Shown here piece by piece: positions 30,528 to 38,429 of a stretch of DNA of 45,976 nt. How positions within the stretch are numbered: the first letter of the stretch is position 1; each line of letters opens with the position of its first letter. Source of the DNA: Candidatus Rokuibacteriota bacterium (GTDB lineage Bacteria > Methylomirabilota > Methylomirabilia > Rokubacteriales > CSP1-6). The stretch is taken from the NCBI GenBank assembly GCA_003220225.1, contig QHRU01000065.1, positions 1 to 45,976 on the forward strand, written 5' to 3'. The notes below the pieces were generated by a model. It did not search any database. It saw only the letters and a program-made list of their open reading frames with translations, and had not been told where the DNA came from. Position numbers and translations under genes: made by a program.

Positions 30528-31666
30528 CGAATGATCCGACGCGGAGCGTGGTGGACGCCGACGGCCACGTCCTCGAGCCGGCCGACACCTGGCTCAAGTA
30601 CCTCGATCCTCAGTACCGGGATCGGGCGATCCGCATCGACCGGGACGAGCACGGCTACGAGGTGCTCCTCATCGACGGGCAGCCGCTCAAGACGCTCCGC
30701 GGTCAGCTCGGCGCGCTCGGCGGGATCGACATGGACGCCGCCAAGCTCTTGACCCGGGGCCAGATCAGCTACGCGGAAGGCAGCCCGCCGGGCGCGTACG
30801 ATCCCGCCGCGCGGCTGCGCGTCATGGACGCGGAGGGCATCGACGCCGTCCTCCTCTATCCGACCATCGGGATCTGCTGGGAAGGGCACGTCACGGACGG
30901 CGCCCTCGCGACCGCGTACACGCGCGCCTACAACCGCTGGCTGGCCGAGTTCTGCCGCGCCAACCCCGCGCGGCTCTATCCGGTGGCGCACATCTCGCTG
31001 CTCGACCCCGAAGGCGCGGTGGAGGAGACGATCCGGGCACGCCGGGACGGCTGCGTGGGAATCTATCTCTCGCCGGACCTCGCCGCACGCGGCGGGCGCC
31101 ACTTCGACGATCCCATCTTCGCGCGGTTCTGGGAGACGGCTCAGGATCTCGAGATGCCGATCGGCTTCCACGTCGTCGTGCGGGACCGGCCGTGGTTCCG
31201 GCAGTGGCAGCGGCGCGATCCATCGGACGGCCTCTTCAGCATCGTTTTCCTCGCCATCGACGTCATGGCCGCCTTCACCCAGATGCTGAGCGCGGGCATG
31301 TTCGAGCGCTATCCGCGCCTGCGCTGCGTCGTGCTCGAGGCGGGCTCGAACTGGATCGCCGCCTGGCTCGATCGCCTCGACCACAAGTACCGCGTCCTCG
31401 CCCACCAGACGCCCATCCGCATGCCGCCCAGCGCGTACTTCTACCGGCAATGCCTGATCTCGGCGGACCCCGACGAGTCGGTCACCGCCCAGATGGTCGA
31501 GCGCCTGGGCGCCGACTACTTCGTCTGGGCGTCGGACTATCCGCACATCGACGCCTCCTTCGGCGTCGTGCGCGAGCTGAAGGAGCGCCTCGCGCCGCTG
31601 CCAGAAGAGGCGCGCCGAAAAGTCCTGGGCCTGAACGCGCGGCGGTTCTACCGGCTCGCGGGCTGA
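30524..31666 (+). CDS. amidohydrolase-2 family protein
   Basis: 380 residues, translationally coupled to the CoA-transferase-like gene. PF04909 TIM barrel: VVDADGHVLEPADTWLKYL (metal ligands), AVLLYPTIGICWEGH, YTRAYNRWLAEFCR, YPVAHISLLDPEGAVEE, IGFHVVVRD and WASDYPHID with the late catalytic Asp. Clearly paralogous to the protein at 6509-7750. Such enzymes hydrolyse amide or ester bonds or perform non-oxidative decarboxylation of aromatic acids; the substrate is unknown. Last gene of the operon beginning at 26221. Confidence 0.9.
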   Translation: MTNDPTRSVVDADGHVLEPADTWLKYLDPQYRDRAIRIDRDEHGYEVLLIDGQPLKTLRGQLGALGGIDMDAAKLLTRGQISYAEGSPPGAYDPAARLRVMDAEGIDAVLLYPTIGICWEGHVTDGALATAYTRAYNRWLAEFCRANPARLYPVAHISLLDPEGAVEETIRARRDGCVGIYLSPDLAARGGRHFDDPIFARFWETAQDLEMPIGFHVVVRDRPWFRQWQRRDPSDGLFSIVFLAIDVMAAFTQMLSAGMFERYPRLRCVVLEAGSNWIAAWLDRLDHKYRVLAHQTPIRMPPSAYFYRQCLISADPDESVTAQMVERLGADYFVWASDYPHIDASFGVVRELKERLAPLPEEARRKVLGLNARRFYRLAG

Positions 31667-31740
31667 CGCGCAGTCACGCCCGGGGCCAGGAAGCGAAGAG
31701 CTCTAGATTTTCGTAGCGTGAGTTTCTCTGAGGTCGGTGG

Positions 31741-31775
31741 TCGTCCCAACGGGATTCGAACCCGTGTTTGCAGTC
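31741..31775 (-). repeat. tRNA T-arm-like remnant, left copy of a direct repeat
   Basis: On the minus strand 31741-31766 read as a tRNA 3' end: T stem ACGGG, loop TTCGAAT, stem CCCGT, then an acceptor-like TGGGACG. No matching 5' acceptor, D arm or intact anticodon arm is found, so it is not a tRNA gene. The part 31751-31775 recurs at 35492-35515 with about 22 of 25 positions equal, as expected of attL/attR. Confidence 0.55.
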
Positions 31776-31928
31776 CGCCACGCGCTTTCGTCAGCAACTC
31801 GGGTAGTTCGGCGATGGTGAGGTCATGGACTCTCCCCCCTGAGGCGTGCTGAGGCTTCCCAAGGATTTATCGTCCGTTCGATCATGGAGCGCAGATCGGT
31901 GGGGTGACGTCTATCATGGCTGGAGCCG

Positions 31929-32807
31929 ATGGAGGACCTCGCTGGAACTGCTGTCCGCGTGACGCCCGAGCGCCACCAGGCCGACGAATGGGCCGTGGTG
32001 CTCGCCGCCGGCAACATTCCGCACCGCCTCCACCCGGGGCTCGATGGCTGGGCGCTCATCGTCGCCGCCCGTGACGCGGAGGCCGCCCGGGAGGCCCTCG
32101 ACGCCTATGATCGGGAGAACATTGCCGACACAGCGGACGTGGGCGCCGATGCCGTGGCGCCCGTTCGTGGCGCGGCCGTGGTCGGCGTCGCCGTCGGCCT
32201 CCTGCTGGTCGGTTTCTTTGCCGTCACCGGGACGCGTGCCAGCCACAGCACCTGGTTCGAACGCGGTGGCGCCGACGCCGAGCGCATTGTCGCCGGAGAG
32301 TGGTGGCGAACCGTCACTGCGCTAACACTCCACGCCGATGCGCCCCACGTGATCGGCAACGCAGGGGCGAGCGTCGTGCTTGTAGGGGCGGTGAGTCACC
32401 AGCTCGGCCCGGGTGTGGGCCTCTGCGTGCTCCTCCTCGCCGGCGCCGGCGGCAACGCCCTCACCGCCATCGCCCACGGCACCCGCCACGACTCGGTGGG
32501 CGCCTCGACGGCGATGTTCGGCGCCATCGGAATCCTCGCCGCCACGCGAGTCGTGTCCCGTGGACGCCACCCAGCCGCGCGCAAGCTGTGGATGGTCGGC
32601 GCGGCGAGTCTCGCCCTGCTCGCTCTCCTCGGCACGAGCCCGGGCTCCGACCTCCTCGCCCATCTGTTCGGGCTCCTGCTCGGCGGCGCCCTGGGCCTCG
32701 CTGCTGCGCCCGCGCTGCGGCGACCTTTGCGCCCCCCGGTGCAGTGGGCGCTCGCAGTGGCCGTCCTGGCGGCGGTGGTCGGCGCGTGGCTACGCGCTTT
32801 CTCCTGA
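31929..32807 (+). CDS. rhomboid family intramembrane serine protease
   Basis: 292 residues, GGAG before the ATG. Residues 1-70 are a soluble N-terminal domain (VVLAAGNIPHRLH resembles a DUF2007-like signal domain). The membrane part has about six or seven helices with the rhomboid marks: GEWWRTVTALTLHADAPHVIGN (loop 1 and the HxxxN of TM2), the nucleophile in GASTAMFG (Ser193) and the base in DLLAHLFG (His245). The catalytic dyad is complete, so an active intramembrane protease is likely. It is the first gene inside the repeat-bounded block, followed directly by recombinase debris. Confidence 0.9.
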   Translation: MEDLAGTAVRVTPERHQADEWAVVLAAGNIPHRLHPGLDGWALIVAARDAEAAREALDAYDRENIADTADVGADAVAPVRGAAVVGVAVGLLLVGFFAVTGTRASHSTWFERGGADAERIVAGEWWRTVTALTLHADAPHVIGNAGASVVLVGAVSHQLGPGVGLCVLLLAGAGGNALTAIAHGTRHDSVGASTAMFGAIGILAATRVVSRGRHPAARKLWMVGAASLALLALLGTSPGSDLLAHLFGLLLGGALGLAAAPALRRPLRPPVQWALAVAVLAAVVGAWLRAFS

Positions 32808-32811
32808 GACC

Positions 32812-32917
32812 ACACCAGCATCTGCGGCATACCGATATCCAGACGACAACCGTTTACACGCGGCTGACGCAGACCGATATGCAGCAGATCGTGAGCACGT
32901 TCGACGATGGGAAATAA
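32812..32917 (+). pseudogene. C-terminal tail of a tyrosine recombinase
   Basis: The frame reads HLRHTDIQTTTVYTRLTQTD, then MQQIVSTFDDGK and a stop. This is the end of a phage/XerCD-type integrase catalytic domain: the H/R-HTDIQTT stretch after the second Arg-His box and the nucleophile region TTVYTRL. Everything before it is missing and the rhomboid gene abuts it, so it is a deletion remnant. Confidence 0.75.
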
Positions 32918-32995
32918 ACGCCAGTTGATATCCCGGCACGGGCGGTTCTCGCCGTAATACCCAGGGCGTAAGCTGGGGTCTGGAGTCGCCCCACC

Positions 32996-34012
32996 ATGAA
33001 TGTGCTGGTCACTGGAGCCACAGGCTTCGTCGGGGCCAACGTGGCGCGACTACTTGTCGCCGACGGCTATCGCGTGAGGGTTCTCGCCCGTCCGGCAAGC
33101 AGCGTCACGGCGCTGGAAGGCTGTGCCGTCGAGGTGGTACGCGGGGACATCCTGGAGCCCGATTCCGTGGCGCGCGCGATCCAGGGCTGCGCGCAGGTCT
33201 TTCATCTCGCCGCGGACTACCGGCTCTGGGCGAAGGATCCAAGTGAAATCTACCGCAACAACGTCGACGGCACGCGCATCATGCTCGAGGCGTGCATGCA
33301 CGCCCGCGTCGAGCGTGTGGTCTACACCTCGAGCGTCGGCACGCTCGGCCTGCCCCAAGACGGTAGCCTCGGCACCGAGACCACGCCGGTCAGCCTCCAC
33401 GATATGATCGGCTCCTACAAGCGCTCGAAGTTCCTCGCCGAGCGCGTCGCCGAGGAGTACGTCGCTCGCGGCCTGCCCGTCGTCATCGTCAACCCGAGCA
33501 ATCCCATCGGCCCTTGGGAGGTCAGGCCCACACCCACGGGCCAGCTGATCCTCGACTACCTTCTGAGACGTATGTTCGCAACGCTCGACACTGGCCTCAA
33601 CCTGGTCCATGTCGCCGATGTAGCGCGTGGACATCTCCTGGCGGCTCAGCGCGGGCGTGTGGGTGAGAAGTACATCCTGGGATGCCAAAACCTCTCGCTC
33701 ACCGAGATCTTCCGCATGCTCGAGAGCGTTACCGGCATCCGCGCTCCGCGAGTCCGCGTGCCCCATGCCCTCATCTATGTCGTGGCGCTGGCAAACGAAG
33801 CCGTGGCGCGCGCCACGGGCCGCCCGCCACGGGTGCCGCTCACCGGCGTCCGCATGGCATGCAAGCACATGTACTTCAACGCCGCGAAGGCGGTGCGCGA
33901 GCTCGGGCTGCCCCAGACTCCGGTGGCGCAGGCCTTGCGCGAGGCGGTCGACTGGTTCGTCGCCCACCGTTACGCGCCACCGCCGCCGGCCTTTCGCGCT
34001 CGCGTGGCCTGA
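32996..34012 (+). CDS. hpnA: hopanoid-associated sugar epimerase HpnA
   Basis: 338 residues, GGAG before the ATG. An extended SDR/NAD-dependent epimerase: GATGFVG (7-13), RGDILEPDSV, FHLAADYRLWAKDPSEIYRNNVDGT (very typical of HpnA), YTSSVGTLGLP, Tyr141-x3-Lys145 (GSYKRSK), IVNPSNPIGPWEVRPTPTG and YILGCQNLSLTEIF. Family TIGR03466 proteins are linked to hopanoid biosynthesis loci, though the reaction is unproven. No squalene-hopene cyclase or other hpn gene is present in this window; the partner is a P450, 8 bp downstream. Confidence 0.88.
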   Translation: MNVLVTGATGFVGANVARLLVADGYRVRVLARPASSVTALEGCAVEVVRGDILEPDSVARAIQGCAQVFHLAADYRLWAKDPSEIYRNNVDGTRIMLEACMHARVERVVYTSSVGTLGLPQDGSLGTETTPVSLHDMIGSYKRSKFLAERVAEEYVARGLPVVIVNPSNPIGPWEVRPTPTGQLILDYLLRRMFATLDTGLNLVHVADVARGHLLAAQRGRVGEKYILGCQNLSLTEIFRMLESVTGIRAPRVRVPHALIYVVALANEAVARATGRPPRVPLTGVRMACKHMYFNAAKAVRELGLPQTPVAQALREAVDWFVAHRYAPPPPAFRARVA

Positions 34013-34020
34013 GCGCTCGG

Positions 34021-35379
34021 ATGTCCATCGCTCCGTCTCGACGCATCGCCCCTGGGCCCACGGGTTATCCGCTCGTGGGCGTGTTTCCGAGGATGCGACG
34101 CGATCCCCTCAGCTTCTTCATGGAATGCGCACGACTCCATGGCGACGTGATCTCTATGCGGCTCGGCAGGCGCCTGGTCTATCTGCTGAGCCATCCTGAT
34201 CACGTCAAGCACGTCCTGCAGGACAATGCGCGCGCGTATGCCAAAGGTCCGCCCGCCACGCGCGTGCGCGGGCTGTTCGGCGATAGCCTGACGGTGGTTG
34301 ATGGCGATCGCTGGCGCCGGCGGCGTCGGCACGTGCAGCCCGCCTTCCAGGCCGGCCAACACGCACAGTTCGCTTCCGTCGTCTCGAGGGCCACGGGCGA
34401 GATGCTCGAGCGCTGGCGGCCATTGGCCGAGCGGAACGAGCTTGTCGATGCCGTGACTGAGATGCGGCTCCTCACCCAGACCATCATCATCCGGGCGTGC
34501 TTCGGGGATGTTTCAGCCGCGGAGGTCGAGGCGCTCGGTCGCGCGCTGGATGTGGCGGTGGGCCACACGGACCGTCGTCTCTGGAGTGCGTTCGGCTGGC
34601 TCGAGGTTTCTGCGCCGGCGGCCGCGCGCTATCAGCGCGCCCTCGGCGCGATTCACGCCTTCGTGTCTCGAATGGTCAGCGAGGCGCGCCGCTCCGCTCC
34701 GCCGCCGGGGAGCCTGCTCGCCGCGCTTCTAGCCTCCTCTACCACCGGCGAGCCTCTCACCGACGCCGAAGTCCGCGACGAGCTGAAGGCCATCCTGGTC
34801 GCCGGGCACACGACGACCGCGAGCGCGCTCGCCTGGACCTGGCATGTGCTATCTGAACACCACGATGCGCGCCAACAGCTCGAGCAAGAGTGCCGCGCTC
34901 TCCTCGGCGGCTGGGCGCCGGGCGTCGAGACACTTCCACGCCTCGGCTACACGCGGCGGGTCATCGAGGAGGTCTTGCGCCTGTACCCGCCGACCTGGCT
35001 CACGGCGCGTATGCCCGTCGAGGACGACACGCTGGTCGGCTACACCATCCCGACCGGCGCGATCGTGCTCCTGTCTCCCTACGTCACCCACCGCCATCCA
35101 GCCGTCTGGGATGCGCCCGAGGTCTTCGACCCCGATCGCTTCACGGCCGACCGGGCGGCCGCGCGTCCGAACTACGCGTATTTTCCCTTCGGCGGCGGCC
35201 CGCGCCACTGCATCGGCAGCGCCTTCGCCACCGCCGAGATGCAGCTCATCGTCGCCTCCGTCGCCCAGTGCTACCGGCTGACGCCGGTGAGCGGCGCACG
35301 CGTCATCCCCGTCGTCGGCCTCACGTTGCGCCCGAGCCCGGCCGTGCCGTTGCGACTCCATCGACGACGCGCCGACTGA
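34021..35379 (+). CDS. cytochrome P450 monooxygenase
   Basis: 452 residues, start 8 bp after hpnA with no strong binding site, so translation is probably coupled. All P450 signatures are visible: WRRRRRHVQPAFQ in the C helix, the oxygen-activation I helix AGHTTT (261-266), ExxR (Glu317 to Arg320, EEVLR), the FDPDRF aromatic region and the heme loop FPFGGGPRHCIG with the Cys397 ligand. No membrane anchor is seen, so it needs separate redox partners. The chain resembles the CYP110/CYP102-like clade that hydroxylates fatty acids and terpenoids. With hpnA beside it, a polycyclic terpenoid or lipid substrate is a reasonable guess. Confidence 0.92.
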   Translation: MSIAPSRRIAPGPTGYPLVGVFPRMRRDPLSFFMECARLHGDVISMRLGRRLVYLLSHPDHVKHVLQDNARAYAKGPPATRVRGLFGDSLTVVDGDRWRRRRRHVQPAFQAGQHAQFASVVSRATGEMLERWRPLAERNELVDAVTEMRLLTQTIIIRACFGDVSAAEVEALGRALDVAVGHTDRRLWSAFGWLEVSAPAAARYQRALGAIHAFVSRMVSEARRSAPPPGSLLAALLASSTTGEPLTDAEVRDELKAILVAGHTTTASALAWTWHVLSEHHDARQQLEQECRALLGGWAPGVETLPRLGYTRRVIEEVLRLYPPTWLTARMPVEDDTLVGYTIPTGAIVLLSPYVTHRHPAVWDAPEVFDPDRFTADRAAARPNYAYFPFGGGPRHCIGSAFATAEMQLIVASVAQCYRLTPVSGARVIPVVGLTLRPSPAVPLRLHRRRAD

Positions 35380-35390
35380 GCTCTCGTCAG

Positions 35391-35438
35391 GGAAACATGT
35401 TTCCTCCCCTTGTCTTCATCGGTTGCGGGGGCCCGCAA
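35391..35438 (+). terminator. tandem hairpins after the P450 gene
   Basis: A perfect palindrome GGAAACATGTTTCC (35391-35404), then a GC hairpin TTGCGGG/CCCGCAA (35423-35429 and 35432-35438). Either could end transcription from hpnA-P450; the palindrome could equally be a protein-binding site. Confidence 0.4.
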
Positions 35439-35491
35439 TCACCGATATCAAACACGCTTAGATTCGAGGCCGACCTTATCTGATCTACGGA

Positions 35492-35515
35492 GGGACGCGA
35501 ACCCGTGTTTGAGTC
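35492..35515 (-). repeat. right copy of the T-arm-like direct repeat
   Basis: Matches 31751-31775 in the same orientation apart from two substitutions and one missing base. The T-arm stem is no longer fully paired here, as expected of the non-functional side of an attachment site pair. Confidence 0.5.
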
Positions 35516-35556
35516 ACGATCAGATTTTCGCCCAGAAATGTACAGCGGTTGCACGC

Positions 35557-35590
35557 TGTTTAGTTCCGAAAAATGCGACACGACTAAACA
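35557..35590. repeat. inverted repeat with long spacer
   Basis: TGTTTAGT (35557-35564) and ACTAAACA (35583-35590), perfect 8-bp arms around 18 bp of AT-richer sequence. The geometry is unlike dif or a phage core site; possibly a transposon or integrase binding site. Confidence 0.45.
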
Positions 35591-35624
35591 CGCAGGCCGA
35601 TGTTTCTTGAAACTCAGCCGGTAC

Positions 35625-35690
35625 TGGTTCAAATCGCGCGCTTGATTTGAACCAATGACCTTTGGGTTACGAGCCCTCCTCGATTTGACA
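35625..35690. repeat. inverted tRNA-like fragments
   Basis: Perfect 11-bp inverted repeat TGGTTCAAATC (35625-35635) / GATTTGAACCA (35644-35654). TGGTTCAAATC is a tRNA T-arm half. On the minus strand the right arm continues upstream into a tRNA-like anticodon arm (GGGCTCGTAACCC at about 35664-35676) and variable loop. No complete tRNA can be folded. Confidence 0.45.
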
Positions 35691-36069
35691 TCACCGCCTA
35701 CGCGCCACAAACAATGCCTCGTTAATTGGACTTTTTCACGTAGGCGACCTGGGCCTCTTTGGCTCTCGTTGGGAGCAACTTCCTGGGTGAAGTCTGGGTG
35801 ACGGCTCCGAGGGCGCAATTTCTTCCAAGGCCGCGGCCTCGGCTCGGTTCTCTCGCGCGGCACCAAGTTGGCCCAGATGCCACGGAGCGGGCAGATGCCG
35901 CACGGCTCGGCTAGCGCCAGTGCCTCACGATCGTGGCCGCGCGCGCAGCGCATGGACGTCACCGGGCAATAACTCGGCCCGGCCGCTTCCGGCTGCCGAG
36001 CGAGACGCGAGGGTACCGGCTCGCGCCTTCGGCTATGATCGGCCTCGAACACTGCACCGGGTGGCCGCC

Positions 36070-37695
36070 ATGGGGGACTGGTACGAGAGGCAGACGCTGG
36101 GGCTCCTGCCCGAGCGCGCGGCTCGACGGTGGGGTCCGCGCGAGGGGCTCGCCTTCCAGGGAACGCGCTGGACCTTTGCCGAGCTCGACGCGCGCGTGGA
36201 CGCCGTCGCGAAGGGGCTGCTTGCGCTCGGCATCGCGCCTGGCGACAAGGTCGCGCTCTGGATGGTTAATCGTCCCGAGTGGATCGACGTCATGTTCGCC
36301 GTCATGAAGATCGGCGCGGTGCTCGTTCCCGTGAATACGCGCTTTCGCACCGAGGACATGGCCTACGTCCTCGGTCAGTCAGACGCCGCTGCCGTGATTC
36401 TCGCCGAGCGCTCGGGACCGGTCGACTATCTCGCCCTGATGCGCGAGGTCGTGCCGGCGCTGGGCGCGCGCCCGGCGCCGCGCTTCCCCTGCCTCCGCCA
36501 CGTCGTCGTGCTTTCGGACCGGGCCGACGCGGACAGCGTCGGCTGGCGCGAGATGCTGGAGGGCGGCCGGCGTGTCAGCGACGACACGCTCCGGGGGCGC
36601 GCCAGCCAGGTCGATCCCGAGCAGAGTGCCTTCATCCTCTACACGTCGGGGACCACCGGCTTCCCCAAGGGCGCCGTGCACAACCATCGCATGATCAGGA
36701 ACACCTGGGATCACGGCGATCGCATGGGCATCACCGTCAACGACGTGATCCTCATGTACCTGCCGCTCTTTCACGCCTTCGGCTTCATCGAGGGGCCGCT
36801 CATGTCGATGATCAGGGGCGCCCGTGTGGTGCTCACCGAAGCGTTCGACGCCGGCCACTGCCTCGATCTCATCGCGAGCGAGAAGGCGACGATCATCCAC
36901 GGGTTCGACACGCACTACAAGGAGCTCCTCGAGGCTCAGGAGGGAAGGCCCCGCGACGTGTCGAGCGTGCGCACCGGCATCTGCGGCACCGGCATGTCGA
37001 GCGCCATTCCCATCGCGCGGCGAGCCCGACAGACGTTCGGCAACCTCATGACCGGCTTCGGGATGAGCGAGGTCGGCATCGGAGTGACCTTCTCCTTTCT
37101 CGACTCCACCGAGGAGCAGTGCGTGGAGGCCAATGGCTACCCCGGCGCCGGCTACGAGGTGCGGATCGTTGACCCCGAGACCGGGGCCGACCAGCCCGTG
37201 TCGGTGCCGGGGGAAATCCTCGTCCGCGGCTACATGGTCACTCAGGGCTACTACAAGCGGCCCGAGGAGACGGCGCGGGCTATCGACGAGGGCGGGTGGT
37301 TTCACACCGGCGACATGGGCCTCCTGCGCCCCGACGGCCACATGCGGTTCCTCGGTCGCTACAAGGACATGCTCAAGATCGGCGGCGAGAATGTCGATCC
37401 CATGGAGGTCGAGGCCTTCCTGATGAGCCATCCCGCCATCGACGTGGCCGCGGTGGTCGGGCTGCCAGATGCGCGGCTGTCAGAGGTCGCGGTGGCCTTC
37501 GTGCAGCTCGCGCCCGGCTGCACGCTGGTGGAGCGCGAGGTGATCGAGCACTGCCGCGGCCGCGTGGCGAGCTTCAAGATCCCCCGCCACGTCGTGTTCG
37601 TCGACGAGTTTCCGATGACCAGCTCCGGCAAGATCCAGAAGGTCAAGCTGCGCGAGCGCGCCCGGAACGAGTGGCGGGAGGCGCCGCCGCGATGA
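36070..37695 (+). CDS. AMP-dependent acyl-CoA synthetase
   Basis: 541 residues from the ATG at 36070 (a GTG at 36061 is an alternative); TATGAT at 36034-36039 is a possible -10. An ANL-superfamily ligase: motif A3 YTSGTTGFPK (191-200), YLPLFHAFGF, a TGFGMSEVGIG adenine-binding loop (A5), HTGDMGLLRPDGHMRFLGRYKDMLKIGGENV (A7-A8) and the A10 Lys521 in SSGKIQK. It adenylates a carboxylic acid and makes its CoA thioester; sequence is closest to medium/long-chain fatty acid or cyclohexane-carboxylate type ligases. Followed by a nitroreductase after 66 bp. Confidence 0.9.
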   Translation: MGDWYERQTLGLLPERAARRWGPREGLAFQGTRWTFAELDARVDAVAKGLLALGIAPGDKVALWMVNRPEWIDVMFAVMKIGAVLVPVNTRFRTEDMAYVLGQSDAAAVILAERSGPVDYLALMREVVPALGARPAPRFPCLRHVVVLSDRADADSVGWREMLEGGRRVSDDTLRGRASQVDPEQSAFILYTSGTTGFPKGAVHNHRMIRNTWDHGDRMGITVNDVILMYLPLFHAFGFIEGPLMSMIRGARVVLTEAFDAGHCLDLIASEKATIIHGFDTHYKELLEAQEGRPRDVSSVRTGICGTGMSSAIPIARRARQTFGNLMTGFGMSEVGIGVTFSFLDSTEEQCVEANGYPGAGYEVRIVDPETGADQPVSVPGEILVRGYMVTQGYYKRPEETARAIDEGGWFHTGDMGLLRPDGHMRFLGRYKDMLKIGGENVDPMEVEAFLMSHPAIDVAAVVGLPDARLSEVAVAFVQLAPGCTLVEREVIEHCRGRVASFKIPRHVVFVDEFPMTSSGKIQKVKLRERARNEWREAPPR

Positions 37696-37761
37696 CCCCC
37701 GCCGCCCCCCAGAGGATCGCGACGCCCGACCTGGTGACGAAGTCCGTCCGGGAGACGACAC

Positions 37762-38301
37762 ATGACGAACCGCGCAAGTGAAACCCAGGGGCCGAAGGAC
37801 GTCTTCGAGGCCATTCGCACGCTCCTTGCGGTGCGCAGTTACCAGAACACGCCGGTGCCAGATACCGTGATCCGACGGATCGTCGAGGCTGGACGCCTCA
37901 CTGGCAGCGGGATGAACAGGCAGCCGTGGCACTTCATCGTGATTCGCGACGCCGAGACATTGCGCCAGCTCGGGGCCCTGGCTTCGAGCGGGCCGTATGT
38001 CGCACAGGCACCGGTGGCAATCGTCGTGGCGACTGACAAGACTCGGTTCGCGGTCTCCGACGCGAGCCGCGCGATCCAGTCCATGCTGTTGACGGCGTGG
38101 GCCGATAGCGTGGGCTCGAACTGGGTAGGCTTCGGTGGGCTCGAGAAAGTCAAGGCGTTGCTCGACATCCCGGCCGGCCTCGATGTGTTGGCGATCCTTC
38201 CGTTTGGCTACCCGGCTCGCACCCTGGAAGGAGGCAAGAAGCAGCGCAAGCCGCTGCGTGAGGTGACGCATCTTGAGCGGTATGGCCGCCCGTTCGAGTG
38301 A
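37762..38301 (+). CDS. nitroreductase family protein
   Basis: 179 residues, GGGAG before the ATG. An FMN-dependent nitroreductase fold: FEAIRTLLAVRSYQNTPVPD gives the phosphate-binding Arg-Ser, GRLTGSGMNRQPWHFIVIRD the typical SGxNxQPW loop, YVAQAPVAIVVATDKT strand 2, and a LAILPFGYPARTLEGGKKQRKPL C-terminal FMN segment. Short for the family, with one compact lid. The electron acceptor is unknown. Confidence 0.88.
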   Translation: MTNRASETQGPKDVFEAIRTLLAVRSYQNTPVPDTVIRRIVEAGRLTGSGMNRQPWHFIVIRDAETLRQLGALASSGPYVAQAPVAIVVATDKTRFAVSDASRAIQSMLLTAWADSVGSNWVGFGGLEKVKALLDIPAGLDVLAILPFGYPARTLEGGKKQRKPLREVTHLERYGRPFE

Positions 38302-38402
38302 GGGCCACCGCTTCGCCGATCACTGACTGATCTGATGCGGTAGGGTTGGCGTCACTCCGCGCGGTCGCCCCGGCGCTCCCGGCGTCCCGGCAATGCTTCA
38401 GG

Positions 38403-38408
38403 TATACT
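38403..38408 (+). promoter_or_regulatory. candidate -10 element before the hydantoinase operon
   Basis: TATACT 22 bp before the GTG start of the hydantoinase A gene; no good -35 at the normal distance. Confidence 0.3.
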
Positions 38409-38429
38409 GCCGCGCGACAAGGAAGCGGC

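Larger units (their letters stand above)
35380..36069. other. gene-free, structure-rich scar region
   Basis: 690 bp without a credible gene, visibly less GC-rich than its surroundings. It holds several inverted repeats (35391-35404, 35423-35438, 35557-35590, 35625-35654, 35695-35746), the right copy of the T-arm-like repeat, and tRNA-like pieces on both strands around 35625-35690. It reads as accumulated recombination debris. Confidence 0.6.

Noticed and set aside
31741-31830. A complete tRNA gene on the minus strand
   Set aside because: The T arm and acceptor 3' side are convincing, but no 5' acceptor strand, D arm or paired anticodon arm can be found.
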